The notes below the pieces were generated by a model. It was not told where the DNA came from. It was given only the letters and a program-made list of their open reading frames with translations, and did not search any database. Source: Bradyrhizobium hereditatis (GTDB lineage Bacteria; Pseudomonadota; Alphaproteobacteria; Rhizobiales; Xanthobacteraceae). From it: a stretch of DNA of 64,000 nt. The DNA is taken from NCBI RefSeq assembly GCF_020329435.1, contig NZ_JAGKJK010000001.1:124001-188000 (forward strand), given 5' to 3'. Positions 1-7,358 of this stretch are shown piece after piece. A program made the position numbers and the translations under genes. Each line of letters starts with the position of its first letter. Position 1 is the first letter of the stretch.

Positions 1-159
1 GATCCGGCAGTCATCTCTGTAATCACGGTAATAGTGGCGATCATAGTAGCCAGGACCGACATAGACGCCTCCAGGGCCAACGCCAAACTCGATAGCGTTC
101 GCAGAAGCGATGGTTCCGACCGTAAGCAGTGTCGCAATCGTCAAGACAGATAGCTTCAT
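1..159 (-). CDS. Small exported protein, 3' end beyond window
   Basis: The first 53 codons are visible on the minus strand. The N-terminus is a Sec signal peptide (Lys at position 3, hydrophobic core TIATLLTVGTIA, cleavage probably after SANA). It continues into a Gly/Tyr-rich segment (GPGGVYVGPGYYD) and then an Arg/Asp/Tyr-rich stretch with one Cys. A strong AGGAGG lies 4 bases upstream of the ATG at 159, which fixes the start. Small exported Gly/Tyr/Arg-rich proteins of this kind are common in Bradyrhizobium, and their function is unknown. The reading frame is still open at base 1. Confidence 0.7.
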   Translation of the reverse strand, partial: MKLSVLTIATLLTVGTIASANAIEFGVGPGGVYVGPGYYDRHYYRDYRDDCRI

Positions 160-425
160 AGATACCTCCTCTTGTCGACCGATAGACCAAAGGCTTGGGA
201 GGGCATTCGTTCCGAATGGCGGAGATTTTGATGGTTCTCTTATCTGAGGTTCCGCTTGCGAAACATTGCAGCGAGCGACGTGGTTTCGATGACGGATGAA
301 GCCGTCGTGGTGGCAGTTCTTGCGTGTGCGCGCGAGCGTAAGGAACCGGGAACCGGAGGCCGTTCTGGAAACTTGATCGACTTTGGTCGATGCGCCCTTT
401 GGCTTCGTACTGGGACGAGAACGCC

Positions 426-593
426 ATGACATCACTTGCGAAACTTCTCACTCAAAAGCAGCAACTGCTGGCCAGGTTGGAGGAGGACCCGGGACCTAAT
501 GAGCGCGCCGAACTGGAGCGGCTCTTAGAGAAGGTCGATGCAGCGTTGAGTTCACTGCAGTCGGCACCCAGCGGGATGACTGAGGATCAATGA
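426..593 (+). CDS. Small hypothetical protein, predicted coiled coil
   Basis: A 55-residue acidic protein beginning MTSLAKLLTQKQQLLARLEE. It is nearly all heptad-like helix (Leu-rich, Glu/Lys/Arg-rich), with a DPGPNERAELERLLEKVDAA middle, so a short helical hairpin or coiled coil is likely. I recall similar short proteins in Bradyrhizobium but know no function. An upstream in-frame ATG at 390 would add 12 residues unlike this pattern, so the ATG at 426 is preferred. The gene stands alone and converges on the LysR gene downstream. Confidence 0.5.
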   Translation: MTSLAKLLTQKQQLLARLEEDPGPNERAELERLLEKVDAALSSLQSAPSGMTEDQ

Positions 594-619
594 TATCGCG
601 TTTGATATCGCAAAGATCA

Positions 620-1516
620 TCATCGGCGGTATCGTAGCGCTTCGACCAGAAGCGTGAAGGCGGGTGAGGGCTGTCGCCGGCTCGGATAGTACAGGTGATA
701 TCCCGAGAACGGTGGGCACCAGTCCGAGAGCACCCTGACAAGCTCGCCCCTGGTCACATATGGCTGCACGTGCCCTTCGGTGAGATAAGCGAGGCCGAAG
801 CCTTTCAACGCGGCATCGAGCAGGGCGCCCGCACCATTGAAGACGAGTTGTCCATCCACGCGGACGTTGAGTTCGCGTCCGTTCTTCTCGAATTCCCATA
901 CGTACAGGCTGCCGCCGTGCGTCGGCAGGCGCAGGTTGATGCAGTTGTGCTCGGTGAGATCCTGCGGCGTCCGCGGCCGTTTCCGCTCGGCAAAGTAGGA
1001 TGGCGAGCCGACCACTGCCATGCGCAGGTCGGGTCCCACCCGCACCGCAATCATATCTTTCGCCACCAATTCTCCGGGGCGAATACCCGCATCGTACTGC
1101 GCTGCGACGATGTTCGTGAGGCCATAGTCGACGAGCGCTTCGACTTTGATGTCGGGATATTTCGGAAGGATTTTCGCCAGGGCAGGCAAGAGGATTGCAT
1201 GGATTGCATATTCGGTCGCCGTAATCCGGATGGTGCCGGCTGGCTTCTCGCGCAGTTCACCGAGCGCCGCCAACTCCGCATCCATCTCGTCGAACTTCGG
1301 CCCGAGCTTCAGGAACAGTCGTTCACCGGCTTGAGTGGGCGTCACGCTTCGGGTCGTGCGGTTCAGCAGCCTGACGCCGATGCGTTCCTCCAACGCGCGG
1401 ATGATCTGGCTGAGCGCGGACTGCGTCATTCCAAGTTTCGCAGCGGCGCGAGTGAAGCTGCGCTCCCTCGCCACTGCAAGAAAAGCAAGAAGGTCACTCG
1501 CGTTGTCCCGGTCCAT
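620..1516 (-). CDS. LysR-family transcriptional regulator
   Basis: 298 residues, full length for the family. The winged helix-turn-helix occupies about residues 5-64 (RSFTRAAAKLGMTQSALSQI is the HTH core). It is followed by a linker helix and a type 2 periplasmic-binding-like effector domain from about residue 90 to the end. It is divergently transcribed from the carboxymuconolactone-decarboxylase operon starting at 1674, the usual arrangement for a LysR regulator and its target. A palindrome at 1530-1543 lies just upstream of its own start. The effector is unknown; an aromatic or oxidised metabolite is plausible from the neighbours. Confidence 0.9.
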   Translation of the reverse strand: MDRDNASDLLAFLAVARERSFTRAAAKLGMTQSALSQIIRALEERIGVRLLNRTTRSVTPTQAGERLFLKLGPKFDEMDAELAALGELREKPAGTIRITATEYAIHAILLPALAKILPKYPDIKVEALVDYGLTNIVAAQYDAGIRPGELVAKDMIAVRVGPDLRMAVVGSPSYFAERKRPRTPQDLTEHNCINLRLPTHGGSLYVWEFEKNGRELNVRVDGQLVFNGAGALLDAALKGFGLAYLTEGHVQPYVTRGELVRVLSDWCPPFSGYHLYYPSRRQPSPAFTLLVEALRYRR

Positions 1517-1529
1517 TGATAAGCCTCTC

Positions 1530-1543
1530 TAATGACTGCATTA
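1530..1543. promoter_or_regulatory. Candidate LysR operator palindrome
   Basis: TAATG-ACTG-CATTA is a perfect interrupted dyad starting 14 bases upstream of the LysR start codon, in the 157-base divergent intergenic region. AT-rich dyads of about this size are typical LysR recognition sites. Assignment to this regulator is inference from position. Confidence 0.4.
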
Positions 1544-1673
1544 AAGTTTTATCACCTAATCGGAGGGCGAAGGGAGCCTTAGGTTCGCAACTATTCTACT
1601 GCGGCAGGGCGCTGAGCCCCTCATCCTGGGGAGCCTGGCTTTATCGAGTGCAAGATTTGATGGAGGAGGTTCA

Positions 1674-2450
1674 ATGAAGGTCGTCGCAGTCGTCATCGCA
1701 TCGCTGACGCTGGTCACGCTGGCGCAAGCACAAACCAGCAAGCAGGGATTGAAAGCCATGCCCAATATGGAGGATGTCCGTGCGGTCGCGCCCGCACTCG
1801 AACAATATGCCGACGGTGTCGTGCTTGGAGATCTCTGGAATCGTCCGGGACTCTCGCAGCGGGATCGCAGCATCGTCACGCTCTCCGCGCTCATTGCTCG
1901 AGGGCAGACCGTCGAGCTTCCCTATTACCTCGCCCGCGCACTCGACAGCGGGGTGAAACCGTCAGAGATATCCGAGCTCATCACTCATCTGGCCTTCTAT
2001 TCCGGTTGGGCGAATGCGATCTCGGCGGTGCCGGCCGCGCGCGAAGCATTCAGGGCCCGCAACGTCGGCCCCGATCAGCTTCCGGCGGCCAAGGGATCCC
2101 AGCTACCGCTCGACGAAGCGGCCGAAGCGCAGCGCGCATCCCGGGTTGGAGAGCAGTTCGGCAAGACGGCGCCTGGATTGGTGAAATACACGACCGACGT
2201 CCTGTTCAGAGACCTTTGGCTGAGACCGGGCCTCGCTCCACGCGACCGAAGCCTTGTCACGGTCAGCGCGCTCGTTGCGACGGGCCAAGTTGCGCAGATC
2301 ACGTATCACCTCAATCGCGCGATGGATAATGGCCTCTCGGCTGAACAGGCTGGAGAGACTCTGACGCAACTCGCCTTCTACGCTGGCTGGCCCAACGCTT
2401 TCTCGGCGTTGCCGGTGGTCAAGGATGTCATCGAGAAGCGATCCAAATGA
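1674..2450 (+). CDS. Exported double carboxymuconolactone decarboxylase (CMD) domain protein
   Basis: 258 residues with a Sec signal peptide (residues 1-19, ending LAQA|QTS). Two CMD repeats follow, each with the pattern LWxRPGL..RDRSxVTxSAL and a LAFYxGWxNAxSAxP end (about residues 45-125 and 160-250). Neither repeat carries the CxxC/CxxxH redox cysteines of AhpD-type peroxidases, so a ring-opening, lactone-type or unknown activity is more likely than peroxidase activity. AGGAGG sits 5 bases before the ATG. It is the first gene of an operon with a tautomerase (60-base gap) and a cupin. Family assignment is firm; substrate is unknown. Confidence 0.85.
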   Translation: MKVVAVVIASLTLVTLAQAQTSKQGLKAMPNMEDVRAVAPALEQYADGVVLGDLWNRPGLSQRDRSIVTLSALIARGQTVELPYYLARALDSGVKPSEISELITHLAFYSGWANAISAVPAAREAFRARNVGPDQLPAAKGSQLPLDEAAEAQRASRVGEQFGKTAPGLVKYTTDVLFRDLWLRPGLAPRDRSLVTVSALVATGQVAQITYHLNRAMDNGLSAEQAGETLTQLAFYAGWPNAFSALPVVKDVIEKRSK

Positions 2451-2515
2451 TCAGTCCTGCGTGCAATGAGCAATGATGGCAATGGCTAAGCGCCACGTTT
2501 GGAACGGAGATGCCC

Positions 2516-2746
2516 GTGCCCCACGTCGTTGTGAAGCTCTATTCGGGCAGGACGGAGCAGCAGAAAGCTGCATTGGCAGAGGCGGTTACCAGAGCCGTAG
2601 TTGAGGCGCTGAGATACGGCGAATATTCGGTGTCGGTTGGAATAGAGGATGTCGAGCCGAAGGACTGGACAGAAAAGGTCTACAAGACGGACATCATCGC
2701 CAAGCCCGCCACGATCTACAAACAGCCCGGATATGATCCACGCTGA
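2516..2746 (+). CDS. PptA-like tautomerase (4-oxalocrotonate tautomerase family)
   Basis: With a GTG start at 2516 the protein is 76 residues and begins [19 protein letters not shown]. This puts Pro2, the catalytic base after Met removal, exactly where E. coli PptA (MPHIDIK...) has it. The in-frame ATG at 2510 would add two residues, moving that proline from position 2. It also lies directly against GGAG (2506-2509), whereas the GTG is 6 bases from it. The C-terminus [14 protein letters not shown] resembles the PptA end (KKPGY). It is probably cytosolic and co-transcribed with the flanking CMD and cupin genes. Substrate unknown. Confidence 0.8.
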   Translation: MPHVVVKLYSGRTEQQKAALAEAVTRAVVEALRYGEYSVSVGIEDVEPKDWTEKVYKTDIIAKPATIYKQPGYDPR

Positions 2747-2757
2747 GGCAAGACGAC

Positions 2758-3264
2758 ATGCTGATCACACGTAGAGGCGTGCTCATCGGCGGAGGCGCCA
2801 CCGCTCTGATCCACGTTCATGAGACGCGCGCGCAGACATCCGCACCTGTCAAGGAGTCGCACATGGAGATCGATATCAAACGAAATGGTTCTCGGCCTTC
2901 GCAGAAGGGTTCGAGTGACTGGTTTACCGGATCGGTCCGCATCGATCCGCTGTTCCAGCCGGCCGAGCCGGCCCGTACCGGCGCCGGCCAGGTCACGTTC
3001 GAGCCCGGCGCCCGTACGGCCTGGCACACGCATCCGCTCGGGCAGACGCTGATCATCACCGCAGGACTTGGTTGGGTGCAACGGGAGGGCGGGCTTGTCG
3101 AGGAAGTGCGTCCAGGCGACGTCGTGTGGTTTCCGCCGGGGCTGAAGCACTGGCACGGTGCGACGCCGACGACCGCCATGACCCACATCGCGATCCAGGA
3201 GTCCGTCAATGGCAAAAACGTGGATTGGATGGAAAAGGTCAGTGACGAGCAATACCGCAGGTAA
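2758..3264 (+). CDS. Mn/Fe cupin, (R)-mandelonitrile-lyase-like, with possible Tat signal
   Basis: 168 residues. From residue 36 the protein matches, as I recall it, the single-domain cupin of the bacterial hydroxynitrile lyase GtHNL. The metal ligands H90, H92, Q96 and H131 have the same spacing (HTHPLGQT ... KHWHG). Residues 1-26 ([18 protein letters not shown]) look like a twin-arginine signal. A second start is possible at 2863, where the ATG is preceded by AAGGAG at 6 bases and where the family normally begins (MEIDIKRNG). The first start has only a weak GAGG at 9 bases. It ends the CMD-tautomerase-cupin operon. Lyase activity is not established; many relatives are simply unassigned cupins. 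Confidence 0.8.
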   Translation: MLITRRGVLIGGGATALIHVHETRAQTSAPVKESHMEIDIKRNGSRPSQKGSSDWFTGSVRIDPLFQPAEPARTGAGQVTFEPGARTAWHTHPLGQTLIITAGLGWVQREGGLVEEVRPGDVVWFPPGLKHWHGATPTTAMTHIAIQESVNGKNVDWMEKVSDEQYRR

Positions 3265-3378
3265 CTACGTCGGGCTTAGCCCCAAGGGCGTCCGCGCAAT
3301 GACTGATGAGTTGCCGGCCTAAAATCGAGGGCGCGCGTTACTGCAAGTCAATCGTCGCAGTGACGCGAATACGCCGCT

Positions 3379-4437
3379 TCAGTTTTTCAGCACGATACGA
3401 CCGACGACTTTTCCGGCGCGTAGCTCGTCGATCCATTTCTGGACGTCGGCCATCGGCTCTTCCCTCATCGGCGTCGGCTTGATCTTGCCGGCGCGGGCGA
3501 GCGCCATCAGTTCCTTGGCCTCAGTGAGCGTGCCGACCATGAAGCCTTCGATTGTCATGCGCTTGTAGACCCATTGCACCATCGGCAGGCTGAAATTGCC
3601 GCCCATTAGGCCAGACACCACGATCTTGCCGCCGCGAGCGACCGTCGCCACGGCGAACGCCATCGATTTCTCGTTGCCGGCGAAATCGACGACGCCGTCG
3701 AAGCCGCCCTCGGTTTCCTTCAGGATGCGCCTGACAATTTCGGGCTCGGCCGGATCGTAGGCGACGGCGGCGCCGTTCTTTAGCGCGGTCTCGCGCGCGG
3801 CCGGCGAGAGATCGGCGACCGTGATGTTCTGCTTGAACATCGCTTGCGCGAACGACAGCCCCATCATGCCGACGCCGCCGAGCCCGATCAGCAGGAGGTT
3901 ACGCTGACGCGGGCGGTCGACCAGCCGCTTCAGCGCGCCATAGGCTGTCACGCCCGAGCACATCAATGTCGCCGCCTGGTTGACCGGCAGCGGATCGTAT
4001 TCGAGCAGATATTTTGCGTCGGGCACCAGCACGTGGCTGGCGAAGCCCCCATCGATGGAGACGCCGAGGAAGCGCTGCTTGACGCAGAGGTTCTCGTCAC
4101 CATTGGCGCAGTCGCGGCACTGGCCGCAGCCGATCCAGGGGAATACCGCGTACTTCTTTCCGATCAGCTCCTTGGAAACGTCGGGGCCGACTTCATCGAC
4201 GACGCCGGCGATCTCGTGGCCGAGCGTGAACGGCAGCGTCATGCCGCGCGTGGTGTCGAGCCTTTTGCCGCCGCCGAGATCGGCATAACCGTCCTGGATG
4301 TGCAAATCGGAATGGCAGAGACCGCAGCGCTCGATGCGGACGAGAACCTCGCGCCCTTGCGGCTTCGGCGTGTCGACGATGGTTTCGCACAATGGCGCAT
4401 CGAATTTGACGAGGGATTGGCGGACCATTCGTGCCAT
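3379..4437 (-). CDS. Zinc-dependent MDR-family alcohol dehydrogenase
   Basis: 352 residues. The catalytic zinc site is C41-H42 (GLCHSD) with H74-E75 (GHE). The structural zinc site is C104, C107, C110 and C118. A Rossmann fold starts at a GLGGVGMMG motif near residue 182. This is a complete medium-chain NAD(P)-dependent alcohol or aldehyde dehydrogenase; substrate cannot be read from the sequence. The ATG at 4437 has AAGGAG about 8 bases upstream and is preferred over a GTG at 4446. It begins 5 bases after the rsmA stop, so it is probably the last gene of the lptF-rsmA operon, an unusual passenger for that operon. Confidence 0.88.
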   Translation of the reverse strand: MARMVRQSLVKFDAPLCETIVDTPKPQGREVLVRIERCGLCHSDLHIQDGYADLGGGKRLDTTRGMTLPFTLGHEIAGVVDEVGPDVSKELIGKKYAVFPWIGCGQCRDCANGDENLCVKQRFLGVSIDGGFASHVLVPDAKYLLEYDPLPVNQAATLMCSGVTAYGALKRLVDRPRQRNLLLIGLGGVGMMGLSFAQAMFKQNITVADLSPAARETALKNGAAVAYDPAEPEIVRRILKETEGGFDGVVDFAGNEKSMAFAVATVARGGKIVVSGLMGGNFSLPMVQWVYKRMTIEGFMVGTLTEAKELMALARAGKIKPTPMREEPMADVQKWIDELRAGKVVGRIVLKN

Positions 4438-4442
4438 GGCGT

Positions 4443-5315
4443 TCACTCCTTATGCGGCGTCTGTTTTGTGTTTCGTATATCGGTCAATTCACGGGCCATG
4501 GCAACAAAGCCCGAGACGGGAATGGTTTCGGCGCGCCTGGTCGGATCGATATGCGCCGCCTCGGCGAGGCGTGCCGGATCGATCGACAGCGATTTCAGGC
4601 TCTGGCGCAGCATTTTGCGGCGCTGGCCGAAGGCTGCGGCTGCCACCTGCTCGAGCGCGCGGCGGTCGCATGGTTCGGGGGCGGCGCGCGGCACCAGCCG
4701 CACCACCGAGGAGGTCACCTTGGGCTGCGGCACGAAGGCGGCCGGGGAAACGTCGAAGAGGATTTTCGTCTCCGTGCGCCAGTTGGCGAGCACGGCGAGC
4801 CGGCCATAGGCCTCCTCATTCTCCCTCGCGACGATCCTTTCGGCGACCTCGCGCTGAAACATCAAGACCATCATGTCGAACCAGGGCGGCCAGGGCTCGA
4901 TCGAGAGCCAGTCCACCAGCAGCGCGGTCGCGATGTTGTAGGGCAGGTTGGCGACGATCTTTGCGCGCTCATCGCCGAGCATCGGGCGGGGATCGAAATG
5001 CTGGGCGTCGGCATGCACGATATGCAGCCGCCCGGGATAGCGCCTAGAGATATAGTCGAGCGGGGCCAGCGCGCGCTCGTCGCGTTCGACCGCGATGACG
5101 CGCTTTGCACCTAACGCCAGCAGCGCGCGCGTCAGACCGCCGGGGCCCGGGCCGACCTCAATCACAACAGCGCCTTCGAGCGGGCCGGCAGCGCGCGCGA
5201 TCCGCGCGGTGAGGTTGAGGTCGAGCAGAAAATTCTGGCCGAGCGATTTGCGCGCCGACAGGGAGTGTTCGCGGATGATCTCGCGCAGCGGCGGCAGATC
5301 GTCGATCGCGCTCAT
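4443..5315 (-). CDS. rsmA: 16S rRNA (adenine1518/1519-N6) dimethyltransferase RsmA/KsgA
   Basis: 290 residues, normal length. The SAM-binding motif I is [20 protein letters not shown] and the catalytic motif IV is NLPYN. RsmA dimethylates two adjacent adenines in helix 45 of 16S rRNA during late 30S assembly. The N-terminal GQNFLLD segment is typical. The start ATG overlaps the pdxA stop (ATGA), so the two genes are translationally coupled, the standard pdxA-rsmA pairing of proteobacteria. Confidence 0.97.
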   Translation of the reverse strand: MSAIDDLPPLREIIREHSLSARKSLGQNFLLDLNLTARIARAAGPLEGAVVIEVGPGPGGLTRALLALGAKRVIAVERDERALAPLDYISRRYPGRLHIVHADAQHFDPRPMLGDERAKIVANLPYNIATALLVDWLSIEPWPPWFDMMVLMFQREVAERIVARENEEAYGRLAVLANWRTETKILFDVSPAAFVPQPKVTSSVVRLVPRAAPEPCDRRALEQVAAAAFGQRRKMLRQSLKSLSIDPARLAEAAHIDPTRRAETIPVSGFVAMARELTDIRNTKQTPHKE

Positions 5316-6346
5316 TTCGGCCTGGTCGCCGCCATTCGCGCGGCGAGCCGTAGCGCTGCGGCAAGGCTCGACGGGTTCGCCTTGCCGGTGCCGGCAATGT
5401 CGAAGGCCGTGCCGTGGTCCGGCGAGGTGCGGATGAACGGCAGGCCCAGCGTGACGTTGACCGCATCCTCGAACGCAATGGTCTTGATCGGGATCAGCGC
5501 CTGGTCGTGATACATGCAGATGGCGCAGTCATAGGTTTTGCGCGCCGCGGCGTGGAACATGGTGTCCGCCGGCAACGGGCCCCTGGCGTCGATACCGTCC
5601 TTGCGCAGCGCCTCGACGGCGGGAGCGACGATGTCGATGTCTTCACTGCCGAGCGAGCCATCTTCGCCGGCATGCGGGTTGAGGCCCGAGATCGCAAGCC
5701 GCGGCCGCGCCAGGCCGAAATGCGCTTTCATGTCCGCGACCGCAATCCGCGCGGTCGTCACGATCAGCTCGCTGGTGAGCCGGGCCACCGCCTCGCGCAG
5801 CGACAGATGGATGGTGACGGGAACGACGGCGAGCGCCGGCGACCACAGCATCATCACCGGCTGCGGCGCGCTTCCGCCATCGGCGGCAAGCTCGGCGAGA
5901 TATTCGGTGTGGCCGGGATGGCGGAAGCCGGCGCGGTACAGCACGCTCTTGGCGATCGGGTTGGTGACGACGGCGCCGGCGCGTCCGCTCCTGACATGGT
6001 CGACCGCATGGCGAATGGAGGCGAGCACGGCATTCGCGCTGGTGTCGTCAGGTTGTCCGGGCGGCGCGGTCGCCGGTTCGCCGGTCGCGACCACGGGCAG
6101 GGCTGCTCCGAATATGGCGCTCGCTTCCTCCGGCGTGGCGTCGGCGAGTTCGACCGACAGGCCGAGTATTTTCGCTCGCGCAGCGAAGGAGGCGCGGTCG
6201 CCGAGCACATAGAATGGCGGGAGATCGAGTTCGCTGCGGCGCAGCCACGCGGCGAGGGCGATATCAGGGCCGATGCCCGCGGGCTCGCCGGATGTCAGCG
6301 CGAGAGCCTTGGTCTTTGCAGCCTCGGAGTTCGGATCCCCGGCCAT
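5312..6346 (-). CDS. pdxA: 4-hydroxythreonine-4-phosphate dehydrogenase PdxA
   Basis: 344 residues from the ATG at 6346 ([13 protein letters not shown]). It carries the substrate/NAD-binding [11 protein letters not shown] motif near the N-terminus, [16 protein letters not shown], and [15 protein letters not shown] with the conserved metal-binding histidines. PdxA oxidises 4-phosphohydroxy-L-threonine in the DXP-dependent pyridoxal phosphate pathway. The start shares TGATG with the surA stop; an ATG 9 bases upstream (6355) inside surA is also possible. Longer in-frame extensions lie inside surA and are not real. Confidence 0.96.
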   Translation of the reverse strand: MAGDPNSEAAKTKALALTSGEPAGIGPDIALAAWLRRSELDLPPFYVLGDRASFAARAKILGLSVELADATPEEASAIFGAALPVVATGEPATAPPGQPDDTSANAVLASIRHAVDHVRSGRAGAVVTNPIAKSVLYRAGFRHPGHTEYLAELAADGGSAPQPVMMLWSPALAVVPVTIHLSLREAVARLTSELIVTTARIAVADMKAHFGLARPRLAISGLNPHAGEDGSLGSEDIDIVAPAVEALRKDGIDARGPLPADTMFHAAARKTYDCAICMYHDQALIPIKTIAFEDAVNVTLGLPFIRTSPDHGTAFDIAGTGKANPSSLAAALRLAARMAATRPK

Positions 6347-7287
6347 CAACGACATTCGACCATCGCGGCCTTGCGGATGTCGGCCAGGTAAGCCTTCGAC
6401 TTTGCCTCGTATTTTTGGGTGAACATCTTTTCGCGGATTTCGCGCTTCTTGGGCGTGTCGACCTTGGTCGGCTTCTTCTCGCACAACGCCACCATCTCCA
6501 CGCCCTGTTTGGTGATCTCGGGCGGGGTCAGACGGCCGACCGGCGTCTTGTCGAGGAGCTCGCGTAGCGGGCCGGGGATGTCGGCCGACGTCTTGATGAT
6601 GGGGGCGCGGATCGCGGCATTCTGCATCGACTTGAAGTAGGAGTTGGCCTGATCGCAGCTCTGCACGCGCTCGCGCAAGCTTTCCGCTTCCTTGCGCCGC
6701 TGATCAATCGTGCCCTGCGCCGAGCCGCGCGGCACGATCAGCACGATCGGCTGCAGCTTGTATTCGAACGCGTCCATCTGGGCCGACTCGCCGGTTGCTT
6801 CGGCAGCGGCGGCGACGTCCTTTTCGCCGACCTGGAGGCTCTCCTTGAAGCGGCCGCGCACCAGGCTGCCCCAGACCATCTCGGACTTGAGACGGGCCTT
6901 CAGCGTTTCCGGTCGCACGCCCTGGCTCTCCAGCGATTTGGTCAATTGTTCGGGCGTAAGGCGCATGCGCTGAGCCATCCCGGCAAAGGCCTGGTCCATG
7001 TCGCTTGCGCTGGGATCGACGCTAAACCGCTTGGCTTCCTTGATCTTGACCTTGTCGCTGATCAGCTCTTCGAGGACTTCCTGCCGCGGCATCTGCTTGC
7101 GCGTGGTCAGGAAGTTGAGCTTGGTGCGCTGCTCGATGTCTAGACCGGTGATCGGCTCGCCATTGACCATGCAGACAATCGACTGCGCTGGCAACGGCGA
7201 GACCCCGGCGGCGAGAGCGGCAAGCGCGACGGCGCAGCCGGCGGTCAGAGACCAGAGTCGGCGAGGACGGAGCATAGAAGTGATCAT
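6346..7287 (-). CDS. surA: SurA-type periplasmic chaperone
   Basis: 313 residues. Signal peptide of about 35 residues ([20 protein letters not shown] ... PLPAQS), then a SurA N-terminal domain ([20 protein letters not shown], an [15 protein letters not shown] helix). The C-terminal part is divergent and lacks a convincing parvulin domain, as is usual in alphaproteobacterial SurA. The family helps outer-membrane proteins, including LptD, to fold, which agrees with its place directly after lptD (71-base gap) and before pdxA, with which it overlaps. A second ATG 12 bases downstream is an alternative start. Confidence 0.9.
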   Translation of the reverse strand: MITSMLRPRRLWSLTAGCAVALAALAAGVSPLPAQSIVCMVNGEPITGLDIEQRTKLNFLTTRKQMPRQEVLEELISDKVKIKEAKRFSVDPSASDMDQAFAGMAQRMRLTPEQLTKSLESQGVRPETLKARLKSEMVWGSLVRGRFKESLQVGEKDVAAAAEATGESAQMDAFEYKLQPIVLIVPRGSAQGTIDQRRKEAESLRERVQSCDQANSYFKSMQNAAIRAPIIKTSADIPGPLRELLDKTPVGRLTPPEITKQGVEMVALCEKKPTKVDTPKKREIREKMFTQKYEAKSKAYLADIRKAAMVECR

Positions 7288-7358
7288 GTCATGTCAGCCG
7301 TATCAACCATTCGTACCGCGGTTTCGCTGGGTACTCTCCGGCACGGTCGGGCCTCACG

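Noticed and set aside
590..612. Duplicated GATATCGC next to the LysR gene end
   Set aside because: Only two copies and too short to call a repeat or a terminator.
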